Positions 26,423 through 34,761 of a stretch of 64,000 nucleotides of DNA are shown here, in pieces. The stretch comes from Kitasatospora sp. NBC_00240 (GTDB lineage: Bacteria > Actinomycetota > Actinomycetes > Streptomycetales > Streptomycetaceae), in NCBI RefSeq assembly GCF_026342405.1, contig NZ_JAPEMU010000001.1:6510001-6574000 (forward strand). Reading direction: 5' to 3'. How positions within the stretch are numbered: the first letter of the stretch is position 1; each line of letters starts with the position of its first letter. The notes beneath the pieces were generated by a model, which saw only the letters and a list, made by a program, of their open reading frames with translations, was not told the origin of the DNA and ran no database searches. Position numbers and translations under genes: made by a program.

Positions 26423-28075
26423 TCAGAGACCGCCGGGATAGACGGTTTCGGGATCGACCTGGGCTTCCTTGTCGACCGTGGCCGGAGGCCTTCCTGCGAT
26501 GATCTTCCCTTGGTTCAACAGGCTGGCGCTGGCCTGGTCCCAGTAGCCGCTGTGCCCGTGAGTATCGATCTTGATGTTGTTCCCGCCGAATTCGCTGAAC
26601 ATCGGGTCGAAGCCCAGTGAGAACCCGGCCACGTCACGGATGGCATCGTCGTCGGCCGCGCCCACCCAGACGTGGGCCGGATCAATGTTGAGGTTCGCGG
26701 CGCTTCCCGTCGTCATTCCGGGGCTGGCGATGGCCACGATGTCGTCAGCCTGCAACCCGCCCCCTGTGCTCGCCGCGGCTCCGACGGCGGTGGTGCCGTA
26801 GCTGTGGCCGATGACTGTGAGGTGGGTCCGGTGATCGCCCTGAGCGACTCGGGTGCCCTCCGTGAAGCGGCGCATGGATTCGGCTGCCTCTTCGGCCCGG
26901 CCCGTCCCGACGACGCTGAGATTTGAAGGCGGCACCTCGGGGGCGTCGTATCCCAGCCAGAAGATCGTCGACACCCGTTGCCCCGGGGCCTCCGATGAGG
27001 CTGCCTGTTGAAGTGCGCCGATGCGTTCGATCTGACCGGGAACACTGGCAAGAGTGGTCGCTGTCCCCGGAACCAGAACAGCGGTGTGGTCGGCTGTGTC
27101 AGGGTTTCCCATGGCGACGATGGCCCGGCCATCGCCCTTCGGATCGATCCCCAGTAGCAGGAGTTCACGACCGTCGGCGTCTCCGTCAGCGGCGTCCAGC
27201 CTTTCCTTCAACTCCCTCACGGCGTTGCCGCGCGCGTTGAACTCGTTCTGGGTGATCCCGAAATCCTGCGCCTTGCCCACATGCAGCGCGTCGTTCTGCT
27301 GCTCCAAAAACAGCCGATTCGCCTCGTCCCGGACGGCGGACGGCAGGCCGTCGAGGCGGCCGATCTCTTCGGGATGAAGTGCGAGGTAGCTCTTCTGCTG
27401 ATCTGCTGTCAGTGACTTCCACCACTCGGCCGACTTTGCCGGGTCCTTGCCATCGGGCAGCGACGGATCGACCAGCCCCAGTTCCTTGATGACATCGGCG
27501 GCGTCTCTGGCGGACTCGGCCACCTCACCACCGGTCCTGATCGTCGTGAAGATCAGAGGGCTGAGGCGCCCGAGTGCTCGCTTGCCCTGATCGCTGGCCT
27601 CCTGGGCAGCCTTGAGAGCTGCATTGATACGTTCTTGGGCCTCCGTCCTGAGTCCGGCCAGGTTCCGTCGCGCGTCCTGGGCGTCCGGGTCGTGCTGTTC
27701 GCCGGGGCTCGGTGGCGGCAGATTGACCGTGCCGTCACCTGAGATCGTCAGCTGCCACTCGGTCGCCCGGTGCATGGCGTTCGTCAGATTGGTCTGCGCC
27801 TGATACATACGGTCGGCAGTGGTGTCGAGGGCCAGGGCAGCTGCTTCGGCCTCGACGCGGAGCGTTTCGAGAACGCTCTCGTTGAACTCCATGGCGTAGA
27901 AGGCGCTGTCTGCGTCTTTCCCCGTCCACTGAGCATGCCGAAGTGGCCCGTTGACCGTGTGTCGATGACGCGAGTACGCGTCTTCGACGGCCCGGGACAT
28001 GGTGCGCCATCCCTTTGCTGCGTCATGGATGGCGTTCGGGTCGAACTTGAGCAGCAGTTCGTAGATGTTGCTCAT
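26423..28075 (-). CDS. WXG-like plus DUF1023 alpha/beta hydrolase
   Basis: The product is 550 aa. Residues 1-120 are helical with a W-T-G motif at 50-52, resembling an ESX/WXG100-type domain. A helical linker follows. The C-terminal region is an alpha/beta hydrolase of the DUF1023 type, with LLLLGIDPKGDGRAIVAMGN, the nucleophile elbow GHSYG near residue 423 and a C-terminal HGHSGYW histidine candidate. No signal peptide is visible, so export, if any, could be by a type VII system; no such system lies in this window. Its start overlaps the stop of the preceding gene as ATGA. Lower GC than the surrounding core suggests transfer. Confidence 0.85.
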   Translation of the reverse strand: MSNIYELLLKFDPNAIHDAAKGWRTMSRAVEDAYSRHRHTVNGPLRHAQWTGKDADSAFYAMEFNESVLETLRVEAEAAALALDTTADRMYQAQTNLTNAMHRATEWQLTISGDGTVNLPPPSPGEQHDPDAQDARRNLAGLRTEAQERINAALKAAQEASDQGKRALGRLSPLIFTTIRTGGEVAESARDAADVIKELGLVDPSLPDGKDPAKSAEWWKSLTADQQKSYLALHPEEIGRLDGLPSAVRDEANRLFLEQQNDALHVGKAQDFGITQNEFNARGNAVRELKERLDAADGDADGRELLLLGIDPKGDGRAIVAMGNPDTADHTAVLVPGTATTLASVPGQIERIGALQQAASSEAPGQRVSTIFWLGYDAPEVPPSNLSVVGTGRAEEAAESMRRFTEGTRVAQGDHRTHLTVIGHSYGTTAVGAAASTGGGLQADDIVAIASPGMTTGSAANLNIDPAHVWVGAADDDAIRDVAGFSLGFDPMFSEFGGNNIKIDTHGHSGYWDQASASLLNQGKIIAGRPPATVDKEAQVDPETVYPGGL

Positions 28076-28377
28076 CCGGCACCTCGCGGGGTCCAGAGCT
28101 GGGCGATCGCCTGGTCGTTCCACTCATGCCCATCGGCGGTGGCATCCAGATTGGTAGCGGTATTTTTGATGCGCTCCCGGATCTTGGTGAAGGTTGGTGC
28201 CCAGCCTTTGGACATTTCCCCTAGTTCGTCTGCCACCGACCAGCCCGCGAGTAGTGCAGCAGCGGCGGAGCCGGTCCTGATCACCGACTCGAACGGCATG
28301 GCCAGTTCTTCCCCGATAGCCCGGGCCAGGCCGGCTGAAGCCCGGAGCGCGGCCGGATCGACCTTGATGTCAGTCAA
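28072..28377 (-). CDS. WXG100-like small helical protein
   Basis: The product is about 101 aa, all helical, with a central tryptophan turn (LLAGWSVADEL near residue 46) reminiscent of WXG100 proteins. A TTG start at 28377 is chosen because it has GGGGGG six bases upstream and gives a natural N-terminus (TDIKVDPAALRAS). A longer ATG form from 28425 lacks a ribosome-binding site. It is the first gene of the operon and overlaps the DUF1023 gene by four bases. It may pair with the WXG-like domain of that protein; this is inference. Confidence 0.7.
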   Translation of the reverse strand: MTDIKVDPAALRASAGLARAIGEELAMPFESVIRTGSAAAALLAGWSVADELGEMSKGWAPTFTKIRERIKNTATNLDATADGHEWNDQAIAQLWTPRGAG

Positions 28378-28409
28378 CGTTGTCCCCCCTGGACAGCTCT
28401 CGTACGCGC

Positions 28410-28658
28410 ATGAGAGTAGCGGCACCCGACGGCACCCGAGTATCCGTACAAGTACTCAGATCGACCCGGTTGGGGCGCTTGGTCGACGTGGGGTCAACTG
28501 ATGGTGCGTCAGTACGCTTGGCGTCGGCAGGCTTGCTGATCGAGGTGATTCCGGAGGGCAGTTGGTCGTCGTGCGTGCGTATTCTCGCCCGGAGGCCGCC
28601 GGCCGAGGCAATCGACGGTGAAGGCGATGCGGTGCGTAGGTGTTGTAGGTACGTCTAG
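28410..28658 (+). CDS. doubtful ORF divergent from the WXG operon
   Basis: An ATG at 28410 opens an 82-codon frame (MRVAAPDGTRVSVQVL ..., LIEVIPEGSW) that reads like a small beta-strand-rich protein. Third-position GC is weak and no good ribosome-binding site is visible, though the neighbouring operon is also atypical in composition. No family is recognised. Confidence 0.3.
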   Translation: MRVAAPDGTRVSVQVLRSTRLGRLVDVGSTDGASVRLASAGLLIEVIPEGSWSSCVRILARRPPAEAIDGEGDAVRRCCRYV

Positions 28659-28772
28659 GTCAGCCTGGTAGCGGCAGGTGGCTCAGCGCGGTGGTGTCAC
28701 CGTGACGCCGGCGGCGTTCAGCCTCGCAGGAGACGGGACCACGCACATCTGGGCAGCGCGCGGCCCGGAGAA
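28659..28772. other. intergenic, no gene recognised
   Basis: These bases lie between the doubtful frame on the + strand and the terminator of DUF397 gene 2. I see nothing to assign. Confidence 0.3.
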
Positions 28773-28816
28773 GCTCTGACCGTGGAACGAGCGGCTCCGC
28801 CCGGACCGGTCAGAGC
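28773..28816 (-). terminator. terminator containing the DUF397-2 stop codon
   Basis: A perfect 10-bp stem (28773-28782 with 28807-28816) includes the stop codon of the leftward DUF397 gene (28810-28812) in its proximal arm. Confidence 0.6.
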
Positions 28817-29016
28817 GTGCCGAACTCGCCGGTGGCGGTGGCGGTGACGACGGACTGCCAGGCGCCGGCGGGGAAGACGAGGGCCGGGCCTTGGGGGTCC
28901 TTGGAGTCGCGGACGGGCGTGATGCCGGGGAAGCCGTCGGCGACCTCGACGCAGCCGTTCTGCCCGCCGCTGTAGGTGCTCCTGCGCCAGGGAGCCTCGG
29001 TCAGGTCAACGTGCAT
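28810..29016 (-). CDS. DUF397 protein, copy 2
   Basis: The product is 68 aa, the same length as the copy at 24038-24244. It shares WRRSTYSGGQNGCVEVADGF and RDSKDPQGPALVFPAGAW, and long stretches of near-identical DNA, so the two arose by a recent duplication or conversion. The ATG at 29016 overlaps the end of a degraded DUF5753 regulator by 11 bases. As with copy 1, the partner is broken, so any toxin-like activity would be unopposed by a cis partner; retention of both intact copies is notable. Confidence 0.9.
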   Translation of the reverse strand: MHVDLTEAPWRRSTYSGGQNGCVEVADGFPGITPVRDSKDPQGPALVFPAGAWQSVVTATATGEFGTL

Positions 29017-29391
29017 TCTCAAGGTCCTCCCGTACGCGGCGGATCGTTGCAACGGTTGCGGCTCGGTTCAGGGCCTCGACCTGAAGGCGATCGCAGTGCT
29101 TGCTGAGCGTTGAAACGGAGTCGGTATCCCTGTCCAACTTGTGGCAACGCTCTCCAGATGATGCAACTGCGCGATCATCACGTCACTTCCTCCGATGGGT
29201 CGGAGTAGGCAGCTCTCATCCAGGACTGCGTGGATTGCCGGCGGCTGGGAGCGGTCGAGGCACTGTTGCCTGGTCAGCGGGAATGCCACGCCCTCGTCCG
29301 CCTGCGCCTGGGTGGCGCTTCCTCGCCGCAGGATGCCGGCCTCCCAGGCGGTGGCGTAGGCCTGGGTCTGCAACAGGCCAGGGAGTCGCAG
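29006..29391 (-). pseudogene. degraded DUF5753 regulator, copy 2
   Basis: Reading leftward, 29391-29152 encodes the first part of DUF5753 (LPGLLQTQAYATAWEAG, RRGSATQAQ, HAVLDESCLLRPIGG, QLHHLE). The domain then breaks off. It resumes in another frame at about 29139 with LDRDTDSVSTLSKHCDRLQVE and ends at 29006. Compared with copy 1, about 48 residues are missing and the frame is shifted. The HTH half is absent and has been replaced by the membrane protein sequence upstream. Confidence 0.8.
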
Positions 29392-29835
29392 CGGGCTCTG
29401 GTGCGAGGTCGACGCCTGAACAGACGGCCGGGGCGTCGGGGCGGCGCCACGGGCCAGGGTCAGGCACACGGCGGCCAGCGGCAGTTCGACGCACAGGGCC
29501 ATGATCAGCGCGGAGGCGAGGGCGATGCCCGGGGCCGCCGTCCCTACGTCGGCCAGGGCGTCGGCGCCCAGCAGCAGGGCGGCCGCGCAGGCCGTCCACC
29601 GGGCCGCCGGAGTACGGCGCTTCAGCAGGATGTGGGTGGCGGAGAGCGTCGAGAACTCCAGGGCGTCCAGTACCACCCACCAGGTCTCACCGCAGGCGAC
29701 CAGGAGCGCGAGCCAGGGCAGCAGTACCAGGGCCGCCAGGCCCGGCAGTCGGGGGGACAGTCGCTCGAACCGTACGCGAGGGGATCCCATCGGGGCCACC
29801 GGACGCCCCGGGGCGAGCGCGACGGCGAGGCTCAT
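29068..29835 (-). CDS. chimeric membrane protein fused to DUF5753 fragment
   Basis: The frame from ATG 29835 encodes about 145 residues with roughly four hydrophobic helices (LAALVLLPWLALLVAC, FSTLSATHILLKR, ALLLGADALADVG, GIALASALIMALCVELPL). It then runs in frame into the DUF5753 fragment from about 29391 and ends at 29068 in shifted sequence. The membrane part resembles DUF2637-like actinobacterial proteins of unknown function. The fusion is probably a deletion product rather than a working two-domain protein. The start overlaps the upstream gene's stop as ATGA. Confidence 0.65.
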   Translation of the reverse strand: MSLAVALAPGRPVAPMGSPRVRFERLSPRLPGLAALVLLPWLALLVACGETWWVVLDALEFSTLSATHILLKRRTPAARWTACAAALLLGADALADVGTAAPGIALASALIMALCVELPLAAVCLTLARGAAPTPRPSVQASTSHQSPLRLPGLLQTQAYATAWEAGILRRGSATQAQADEGVAFPLTRQQCLDRSQPPAIHAVLDESCLLRPIGGSDVMIAQLHHLESVATSWTGIPTPFQRSASTAIAFRSRP

Positions 29836-30485
29836 GCCGTACCGCCGTCCGCGACCACCGAGGCCTCGTCCGAGCGCGCCGAGCACGCCGAGCACTCCGG
29901 GTCGCCCCCGTCGCCGGCGCCGGCCGTACTGCCGACACCCCGCGCGCGGACCAGCCGCAGCCGCTCGGCCGGGCAGCCGCCGGGGGCGTCCTGCACCCGT
30001 ACCGTCCTGAACGGCCCCTCGGCCCAGGCCAGCCAGAACTCGCCGGACACCGCCACGGCTGGGGCCGGCACCCACACCCGGCGCAGCGTCCGTCGGGGCC
30101 CGGCGAACTCCACCACCGGCAGCGGCCCCTCGGCCGGCCGCCGGCCCCAGGCAAGGGCGAGGTCACGCCCGCCGCAGGTACTGCGCCGGGCACCCCGCAG
30201 CACCTGCGGGGAGAGCCGGGAGACGACCACCACATCCAGCAACTCGCCGTGCTCGTAGACCTCCAGGGCCGCCCGCCGCCCCTCGCGGCGCCCGCCGCCG
30301 GCGCCGCGCACCGACCACGGGCCGGCGGGGGCGGCCGGAACCGGGGCACCCCCGCCGAGGCCGGTCGCCACCTCCCACGCCGTGTCCCCGCCGGCACCGG
30401 AGGCGCCGCCCTCGGCCGCGCCCCCGGCCGCGTTCCCGGCCCTCTCCCGAGCCGCGTCCGAAGCTGTCCCCGTTGTCGTCGTCAT
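29832..30485 (-). CDS. hypothetical protein with CxxC tail
   Basis: The product is 217 aa. A Gly/Ala-rich first 60 residues is followed by a globular part with beta-strand-like segments (ALEVYEHGELLDVVVVSRL, LPVVEFAGPRRTLRRVWV) and a C-terminal CSAC motif. No family is recognised and no signal peptide is visible. The ATG at 30485 begins MTTTTGTAS. It is the first gene of a two-gene operon with the membrane-protein chimera. Confidence 0.6.
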   Translation of the reverse strand: MTTTTGTASDAARERAGNAAGGAAEGGASGAGGDTAWEVATGLGGGAPVPAAPAGPWSVRGAGGGRREGRRAALEVYEHGELLDVVVVSRLSPQVLRGARRSTCGGRDLALAWGRRPAEGPLPVVEFAGPRRTLRRVWVPAPAVAVSGEFWLAWAEGPFRTVRVQDAPGGCPAERLRLVRARGVGSTAGAGDGGDPECSACSARSDEASVVADGGTA

Positions 30486-30543
30486 ACCGTCAAGCCTTCC
30501 GGCCCGGACGGGAGATGTCGGTAGCGTGATCGTCCGGACCGGG

Positions 30544-30561
30544 GGTGTACCCAGCTACACC
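30544..30561. promoter_or_regulatory. palindrome upstream of sensor kinase operon
   Basis: The inverted repeat GGTGTA-N6-TACACC lies 60 bases before the kinase ATG, in the divergent promoter shared with the 217-aa protein. It is a plausible operator for the response regulator of this operon. Confidence 0.45.
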
Positions 30562-30620
30562 ATCGGGACTGCAGCCCCCTTCATGGCGGGCCATGATCGC
30601 CGCGGCCTAGGCTGTCGGGC

Positions 30621-31838
30621 ATGTCCTCCACCCTGCCGCGCCGCCTGCTCGCCGGGAGCGCCGGGCGGACCCCGTGGTCGGCGGGGCCCTGGCACGACAC
30701 GCTCTTCCTCGCGGCGGGGGCGCTGCTGAGCGGGCCCTTCTGGGTGGCGATGCTGGTCCCGAAGCTGCTCTTCCCGATGACCACCGTGCTGCTCCTGCTG
30801 CTCGGAAGGCTGACGGCCGCCCAGCGCAGCCGGCTGCGCGCGTTGCGCGGGGTGGAGATCCCGCGCGGCACCGGCGCCGGTCGCAACCCGCTCCGCCGGC
30901 TGCGCACCGCGGCGGCCTGGCGGCAGACCGGCTACCACCTGGTGGTCGGGCCGCTGCTGGCGCTGGCCGCCGTGCTCCTCCTCTACGGATGGGCGATCGG
31001 CCTGGTGCTGGCCACCGTGTACGGCTGGAGCTGGCTGATGCCGGCCACGAGCCGGGTCGGCGGCAGCGGCTGGGTCCCGCTGGCGGCCACCCTCGGCGGC
31101 GCCGCGCTGCTGGCCGCCGTCCCCCGGGTGGCCGGCCCGCTGGCCGCGCTGGACCAGCGGGTGACGCTGGCGATGCTCGGCCCCGACCGGGCCGAGCTGC
31201 TGGAACGCCGGGTGGAGGACCTCGCCGAGAGCCGGGCCGGCGTGGTGGACGCCGCCGACACCGAGCGCCGCCGGATCGAACGCGATCTGCACGACGGCGC
31301 GCAGCAGCGGCTGACCTCGCTGGCGATGAACCTGGGGCTGGCCCGGCGGACCCTCAAGGACGTCCCGCCCGAGGCGATGCAGGTGATCATCGACGCCCAC
31401 GAGGAGGCGCAGGCCGCCATCGCGGAGCTGCGCGACCTGATCCGCGGGCTGCACCCGGTCGTCCTGGAGGACCGCGGCCTGGACGCGGCGCTGTCCGGCA
31501 TCGCGGCCCGCGCCCCGCTGCCGGTCCGGCTGGACGTCGACCTGCCGGGCCGGGTCTCGCCGACCGTCGAGGCGGTCGCCTACTTCACCGTCTCCGAGGC
31601 GCTGACCAACGTCGCCAAGCACGCCCGGGCCTCCAAGGTGGTGCTCTCGGTGCGCGAGCAGGGCGGTCGGCTGCGGATCGTCATCACCGACGACGGGGTC
31701 GGCGGCGCCGATCCGGCGGGCGGCACCGGACTGACGGGGCTGCGCAAACGCGCCGCCTCGGTGGACGGCACGCTGGCCGTCCACAGCCCCCTCGGGGGCC
31801 CCACCACCATCACCGTGGAGTTGCCGTGCGAGCTGTGA
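30621..31838 (+). CDS. NarL-type sensor histidine kinase
   Basis: The product is 405 aa. A membrane sensor region (about residues 20-190, three or four hydrophobic segments, 'putative sensor' type) is followed by an HisKA_3 domain with His near residue 224 (RRIERDLHDGAQQRLTSLA) and an HATPase domain (SEALTNVAKHARAS, TDDGVGG, GTGLTGLRKR). The response-regulator GTG lies 13 bases before its stop, so the two overlap. A DUF4097 protein follows in the same operon and may be a target or part of the signal input. Confidence 0.93.
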   Translation: MSSTLPRRLLAGSAGRTPWSAGPWHDTLFLAAGALLSGPFWVAMLVPKLLFPMTTVLLLLLGRLTAAQRSRLRALRGVEIPRGTGAGRNPLRRLRTAAAWRQTGYHLVVGPLLALAAVLLLYGWAIGLVLATVYGWSWLMPATSRVGGSGWVPLAATLGGAALLAAVPRVAGPLAALDQRVTLAMLGPDRAELLERRVEDLAESRAGVVDAADTERRRIERDLHDGAQQRLTSLAMNLGLARRTLKDVPPEAMQVIIDAHEEAQAAIAELRDLIRGLHPVVLEDRGLDAALSGIAARAPLPVRLDVDLPGRVSPTVEAVAYFTVSEALTNVAKHARASKVVLSVREQGGRLRIVITDDGVGGADPAGGTGLTGLRKRAASVDGTLAVHSPLGGPTTITVELPCEL

Positions 31839-32470
31839 TCGCCGAGGACTCGGTCCTGTTGAGGGTCGGCCTGGTCAAGGTCCTGGAGGCGGTCGGCTAC
31901 GAGGTGGTCGCCGCCGTCGGCGACGCCGAGGAGCTGCTCGCCGCCGTCGAGGAGCACCGGCCGGGGGTGGTGGTGACGGACGTCCGGATGCCGCCCGGCT
32001 TCACCGACGAGGGGGTGCGGGCGGCGCTGATGATCCGCCGGCAGTGGCCCGAGGTCGCGGTGCTGCTGCTCTCCCAGTTCGTCGAGGAGCGTTACGCCGC
32101 CGACCTGCTGGCCACCAACACCAGCGGGGTCGGCTACCTGCTCAAGCAGCGGGTCGCCAACGTGGACGACTTCGTGGACGCCCTGCAGCGGGTGGCCGAG
32201 GGCGGCACCGCACTGGACCCGGAGGTGGTCGCGCAGCTGCTGGTGCGTCGGCACCGCGACCCGCTGGAGAAGCTGACCCCGCGCGAGCGGGACGTCCTCG
32301 GGCTGATGGCGGAGGGCCACTCCAACACCGCCATCGCGGCGGCCCTGGTGGTCGGTGACAGCGCTGTGGCCAAGCACATCAACTCCATCTTCACCAAGCT
32401 CGACCTGCCGCCCGCCGACGCCACCCACCGCCGGGTGCTCGCGGTGCTGCGCTTCCTGGAGGTCGGCTGA
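31826..32470 (+). CDS. NarL/FixJ-family response regulator
   Basis: The product is 214 aa with a receiver domain (Asp52 in VVTDVRMPP, Lys in GYLLKQR) and a LuxR-type HTH (LTPRERDVLGLMAEGHSNTAIA). The GTG at 31826 has GGAG six bases upstream and overlaps the kinase gene by 13 bases. It probably regulates its own operon and other envelope genes; that is inference from neighbours. Confidence 0.93.
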   Translation: MRAVIAEDSVLLRVGLVKVLEAVGYEVVAAVGDAEELLAAVEEHRPGVVVTDVRMPPGFTDEGVRAALMIRRQWPEVAVLLLSQFVEERYAADLLATNTSGVGYLLKQRVANVDDFVDALQRVAEGGTALDPEVVAQLLVRRHRDPLEKLTPRERDVLGLMAEGHSNTAIAAALVVGDSAVAKHINSIFTKLDLPPADATHRRVLAVLRFLEVG

Positions 32471-32472
32471 CC

Positions 32473-33342
32473 ATGACGGGCCGGACGGCGGGGGAGGAGC
32501 GGACGGCGGTGCGGCCCGGCGCAGGGCCGGACGCGGGCCCGGGGGCACCGGCGGGTGCCGGGACGGCCGGCGAGCGTCGGGTCTGGCGGCTGGCCGGCGG
32601 GCTCGTGATGGCGGTGGTGCTGATGCTCGGGGCCTCGCAGGCGTGGGCGGCGCTGGTGCAGCAGCACACCAGCTCGGTGAAGGAGTACCAGCGGGCGGCC
32701 CGGGTGCTGGCGCTGGACACCGGCCGGGCGACGGTGCGGATCGAGCCGGGCCGGTCCGACCGGGTGGTGGTGCGGGCGGCCCTCGACTGGACGCTGCGGC
32801 AACCCCAGGTGTCGATGCTCTGGGACGACGATGTGCTGCGGGTCTCGGTCAGCTGCAACCGCTTCCTGGACGCGGGCCGGTTCGACTGCGGCACCCGGCT
32901 GGTTGTGGAGGTGCCCGCCGACACCAGGGTGACCGGGCGGAACTCGTCGGGCCACACCGAGGTCCGGGGCCTGACCGGGGACGTCCAGCTGCGGACCGCC
33001 TCGGGGTCGGTCCGGCTGGCCGGCCTCTCCGGACGCCTGACCCTGGGCTCGACCTCGGGCGTCGTCCGGGGCGAGGGGCTGACCTCGCCGGCGGTGGAGG
33101 CGGACACCGCCTCCGGCACGGTGGACCTGTCCTTCGCCGCGGCGCCGGCGTCGGTGGTGGCCTCGTCCACCTCCGGTTCGCTGTCGCTCACCGTGCCGGC
33201 CGGGTCGCGGTACCGGTTCACCGGCCGGGCGGGCTCCGGCGGGCGCTCCATCGACCCGGTCCTGGCCGACAGCGCCTCGCCGCGCACGATCGAGGGGTCC
33301 ACCACGTCCGGGTCGATGACGGTGCAGGCCGCGCGGCCCTGA
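32473..33342 (+). CDS. DUF4097 beta-strand-repeat protein, membrane anchored
   Basis: The product is 289 aa. One hydrophobic segment at about residues 41-60 (LVMAVVLMLGASQAWAAL) is followed by a DUF4097-type right-handed beta-helix region of repeated strands such as GRNSSGHTEVRGLTG, RTASGSVRLAGLSG, STSGVVRGEGL and TASGTVDLSF. The repeated 'SG' turns are the hallmark. It starts two bases after the response-regulator stop. Proteins of this family are often encoded with two-component systems, but their function is not established. Confidence 0.85.
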   Translation: MTGRTAGEERTAVRPGAGPDAGPGAPAGAGTAGERRVWRLAGGLVMAVVLMLGASQAWAALVQQHTSSVKEYQRAARVLALDTGRATVRIEPGRSDRVVVRAALDWTLRQPQVSMLWDDDVLRVSVSCNRFLDAGRFDCGTRLVVEVPADTRVTGRNSSGHTEVRGLTGDVQLRTASGSVRLAGLSGRLTLGSTSGVVRGEGLTSPAVEADTASGTVDLSFAAAPASVVASSTSGSLSLTVPAGSRYRFTGRAGSGGRSIDPVLADSASPRTIEGSTTSGSMTVQAARP

Positions 33343-33378
33343 CCGGCCGGGTCGCGGCCCGCGCGACGCCCTGCCCGG

Positions 33379-33426
33379 CCCGGCCCGGTGGCCGGCCCGG
33401 CCCCGCCGACCGGCCACCGGGCCGGG
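33379..33426 (+). terminator. terminator after the two-component/DUF4097 operon
   Basis: A perfect 17-bp inverted repeat (33379-33395 with 33410-33426) with a 14-base loop lies 37 bases after the DUF4097 stop. Confidence 0.8.
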
Positions 33427-33493
33427 TGGGGGACAATGAAGAGTCCCGGACCGCGCCCGGCGGGACCGCCTAGCTGCTGAGGATGCGCCGCGC

Positions 33494-34678
33494 ATGACCG
33501 CCACGCCCGAGACCGCCACGCCCGGACCCGCCCCGGCCGACTCCGAGTTCAGGCCGCTGGACATCGGCCCGATGCGGGTGTGGCCGCCCGTCGTGCTGGC
33601 CCCGATGGCGGGCATCACCAACGCGCCGTTCCGCACCCTCTGCCGGGAGCAGAGCGACGGCAAGGGCCTGTTCGTCAGCGAGATGATCACCACCCGGGCG
33701 CTGGTCGAGCGCAACGCCAAGACCATGCAGCTGATCCGCTTCGACCCGAGCGAGAAGCCGCGCTCGATCCAGCTGTACGGGGTGGACCCGGTGACCGTCG
33801 GCAAGGCCGCCCGCATGATCGCGGACGACGGCCTGGCCGACCACATCGACCTCAACTTCGGCTGCCCCGTCCCCAAGGTGACCCGTAAGGGCGGCGGCTC
33901 GGCGCTGCCGTACAAGCGGAACCTGCTGCGGGAGCTGCTGCGCGAGGCCGTCGCGGGCGCGGGCGGCCTGCCGGTGACCATGAAGATGCGCAAGGGCATC
34001 GACGACGACCACCTCACCTACCTGGACGCCGGCCGGATCGGCGCCGAGGAGGGTGTCTCGGCGATCGCGCTGCACGGGCGGACGGCCGCCCAGCACTACG
34101 GCGGTACGGCGGACTGGTCGGCGATCGCCCGGCTGCGGGAGTCCGTCCCCGCGCACATCCCGGTGCTGGGCAACGGGGACATCTGGTCGGCGGGCGACGC
34201 GCTGCGGATGATGCGGGAGACGGGCTGCGACGGCGTGGTGGTCGGCCGTGGCTGCCTGGGCCGGCCGTGGCTGTTCAAGGACCTGGTCGCGGTGTTCGAG
34301 GGGGACGCCGATCCGGCGCGCCCGTCCTTCGCGGACGTGTCCCGGGCGATGGTGCGCCACGCGCAGCTGCTGGGCGAGTGGATGGGGGACGAGCAGCGCG
34401 GGGTGGTGGACTTCCGCAAGCACGTCGCCTGGTACACCAAGGGCTTCTCGGTCGGCTCCGAGCTGCGGGTGCGGCTGGCCAACTCCAGCTCGCTGGCCGA
34501 GCTGGGCGGGACGCTGGACGAGGTGGAGCAGTCGCAGCTGTGGCCGGCCGGCGCGGACGGCCCCCGGGGCCGGACCAGTGGCAACAACCGGGTGGTCCTC
34601 CCCGAAGGCTGGTTGGACGATCCGTATGACTGCGCCCTGCCGGGCGTTGACGCCGAATCGGACATCTCTGGCGGATGA
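33494..34678 (+). CDS. dusB: tRNA-dihydrouridine synthase
   Basis: This FMN enzyme reduces uridine in the D-loop of tRNAs. The product is 394 aa. It has LAPMAGITNAPFR near residue 35, the catalytic cysteine in NFGCPVPKVTRKGGGSAL near 125, the FMN-binding HGRTAAQHYGG near 195, and GNGDIWS near 225. The ATG at 33494 has GAGG upstream. The N-terminal 18 residues are an alanine/proline-rich extension common in actinobacteria. Confidence 0.95.
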   Translation: MTATPETATPGPAPADSEFRPLDIGPMRVWPPVVLAPMAGITNAPFRTLCREQSDGKGLFVSEMITTRALVERNAKTMQLIRFDPSEKPRSIQLYGVDPVTVGKAARMIADDGLADHIDLNFGCPVPKVTRKGGGSALPYKRNLLRELLREAVAGAGGLPVTMKMRKGIDDDHLTYLDAGRIGAEEGVSAIALHGRTAAQHYGGTADWSAIARLRESVPAHIPVLGNGDIWSAGDALRMMRETGCDGVVVGRGCLGRPWLFKDLVAVFEGDADPARPSFADVSRAMVRHAQLLGEWMGDEQRGVVDFRKHVAWYTKGFSVGSELRVRLANSSSLAELGGTLDEVEQSQLWPAGADGPRGRTSGNNRVVLPEGWLDDPYDCALPGVDAESDISGG

Positions 34679-34730
34679 TGTGGACGGTCCGGCCAAGTTG
34701 ACCCCGGAGGGGCGACTGCCGGGACGGCCC

Positions 34731-34761
34731 AGCCCTCTTGGACAACCTGGCCAAGAGGGCT
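34731..34761 (+). terminator. dusB terminator
   Basis: An 11-bp perfect stem (AGCCCTCTTGG / CCAAGAGGGCT) with a 9-base loop starts 52 bases after the dusB stop. Confidence 0.8.
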
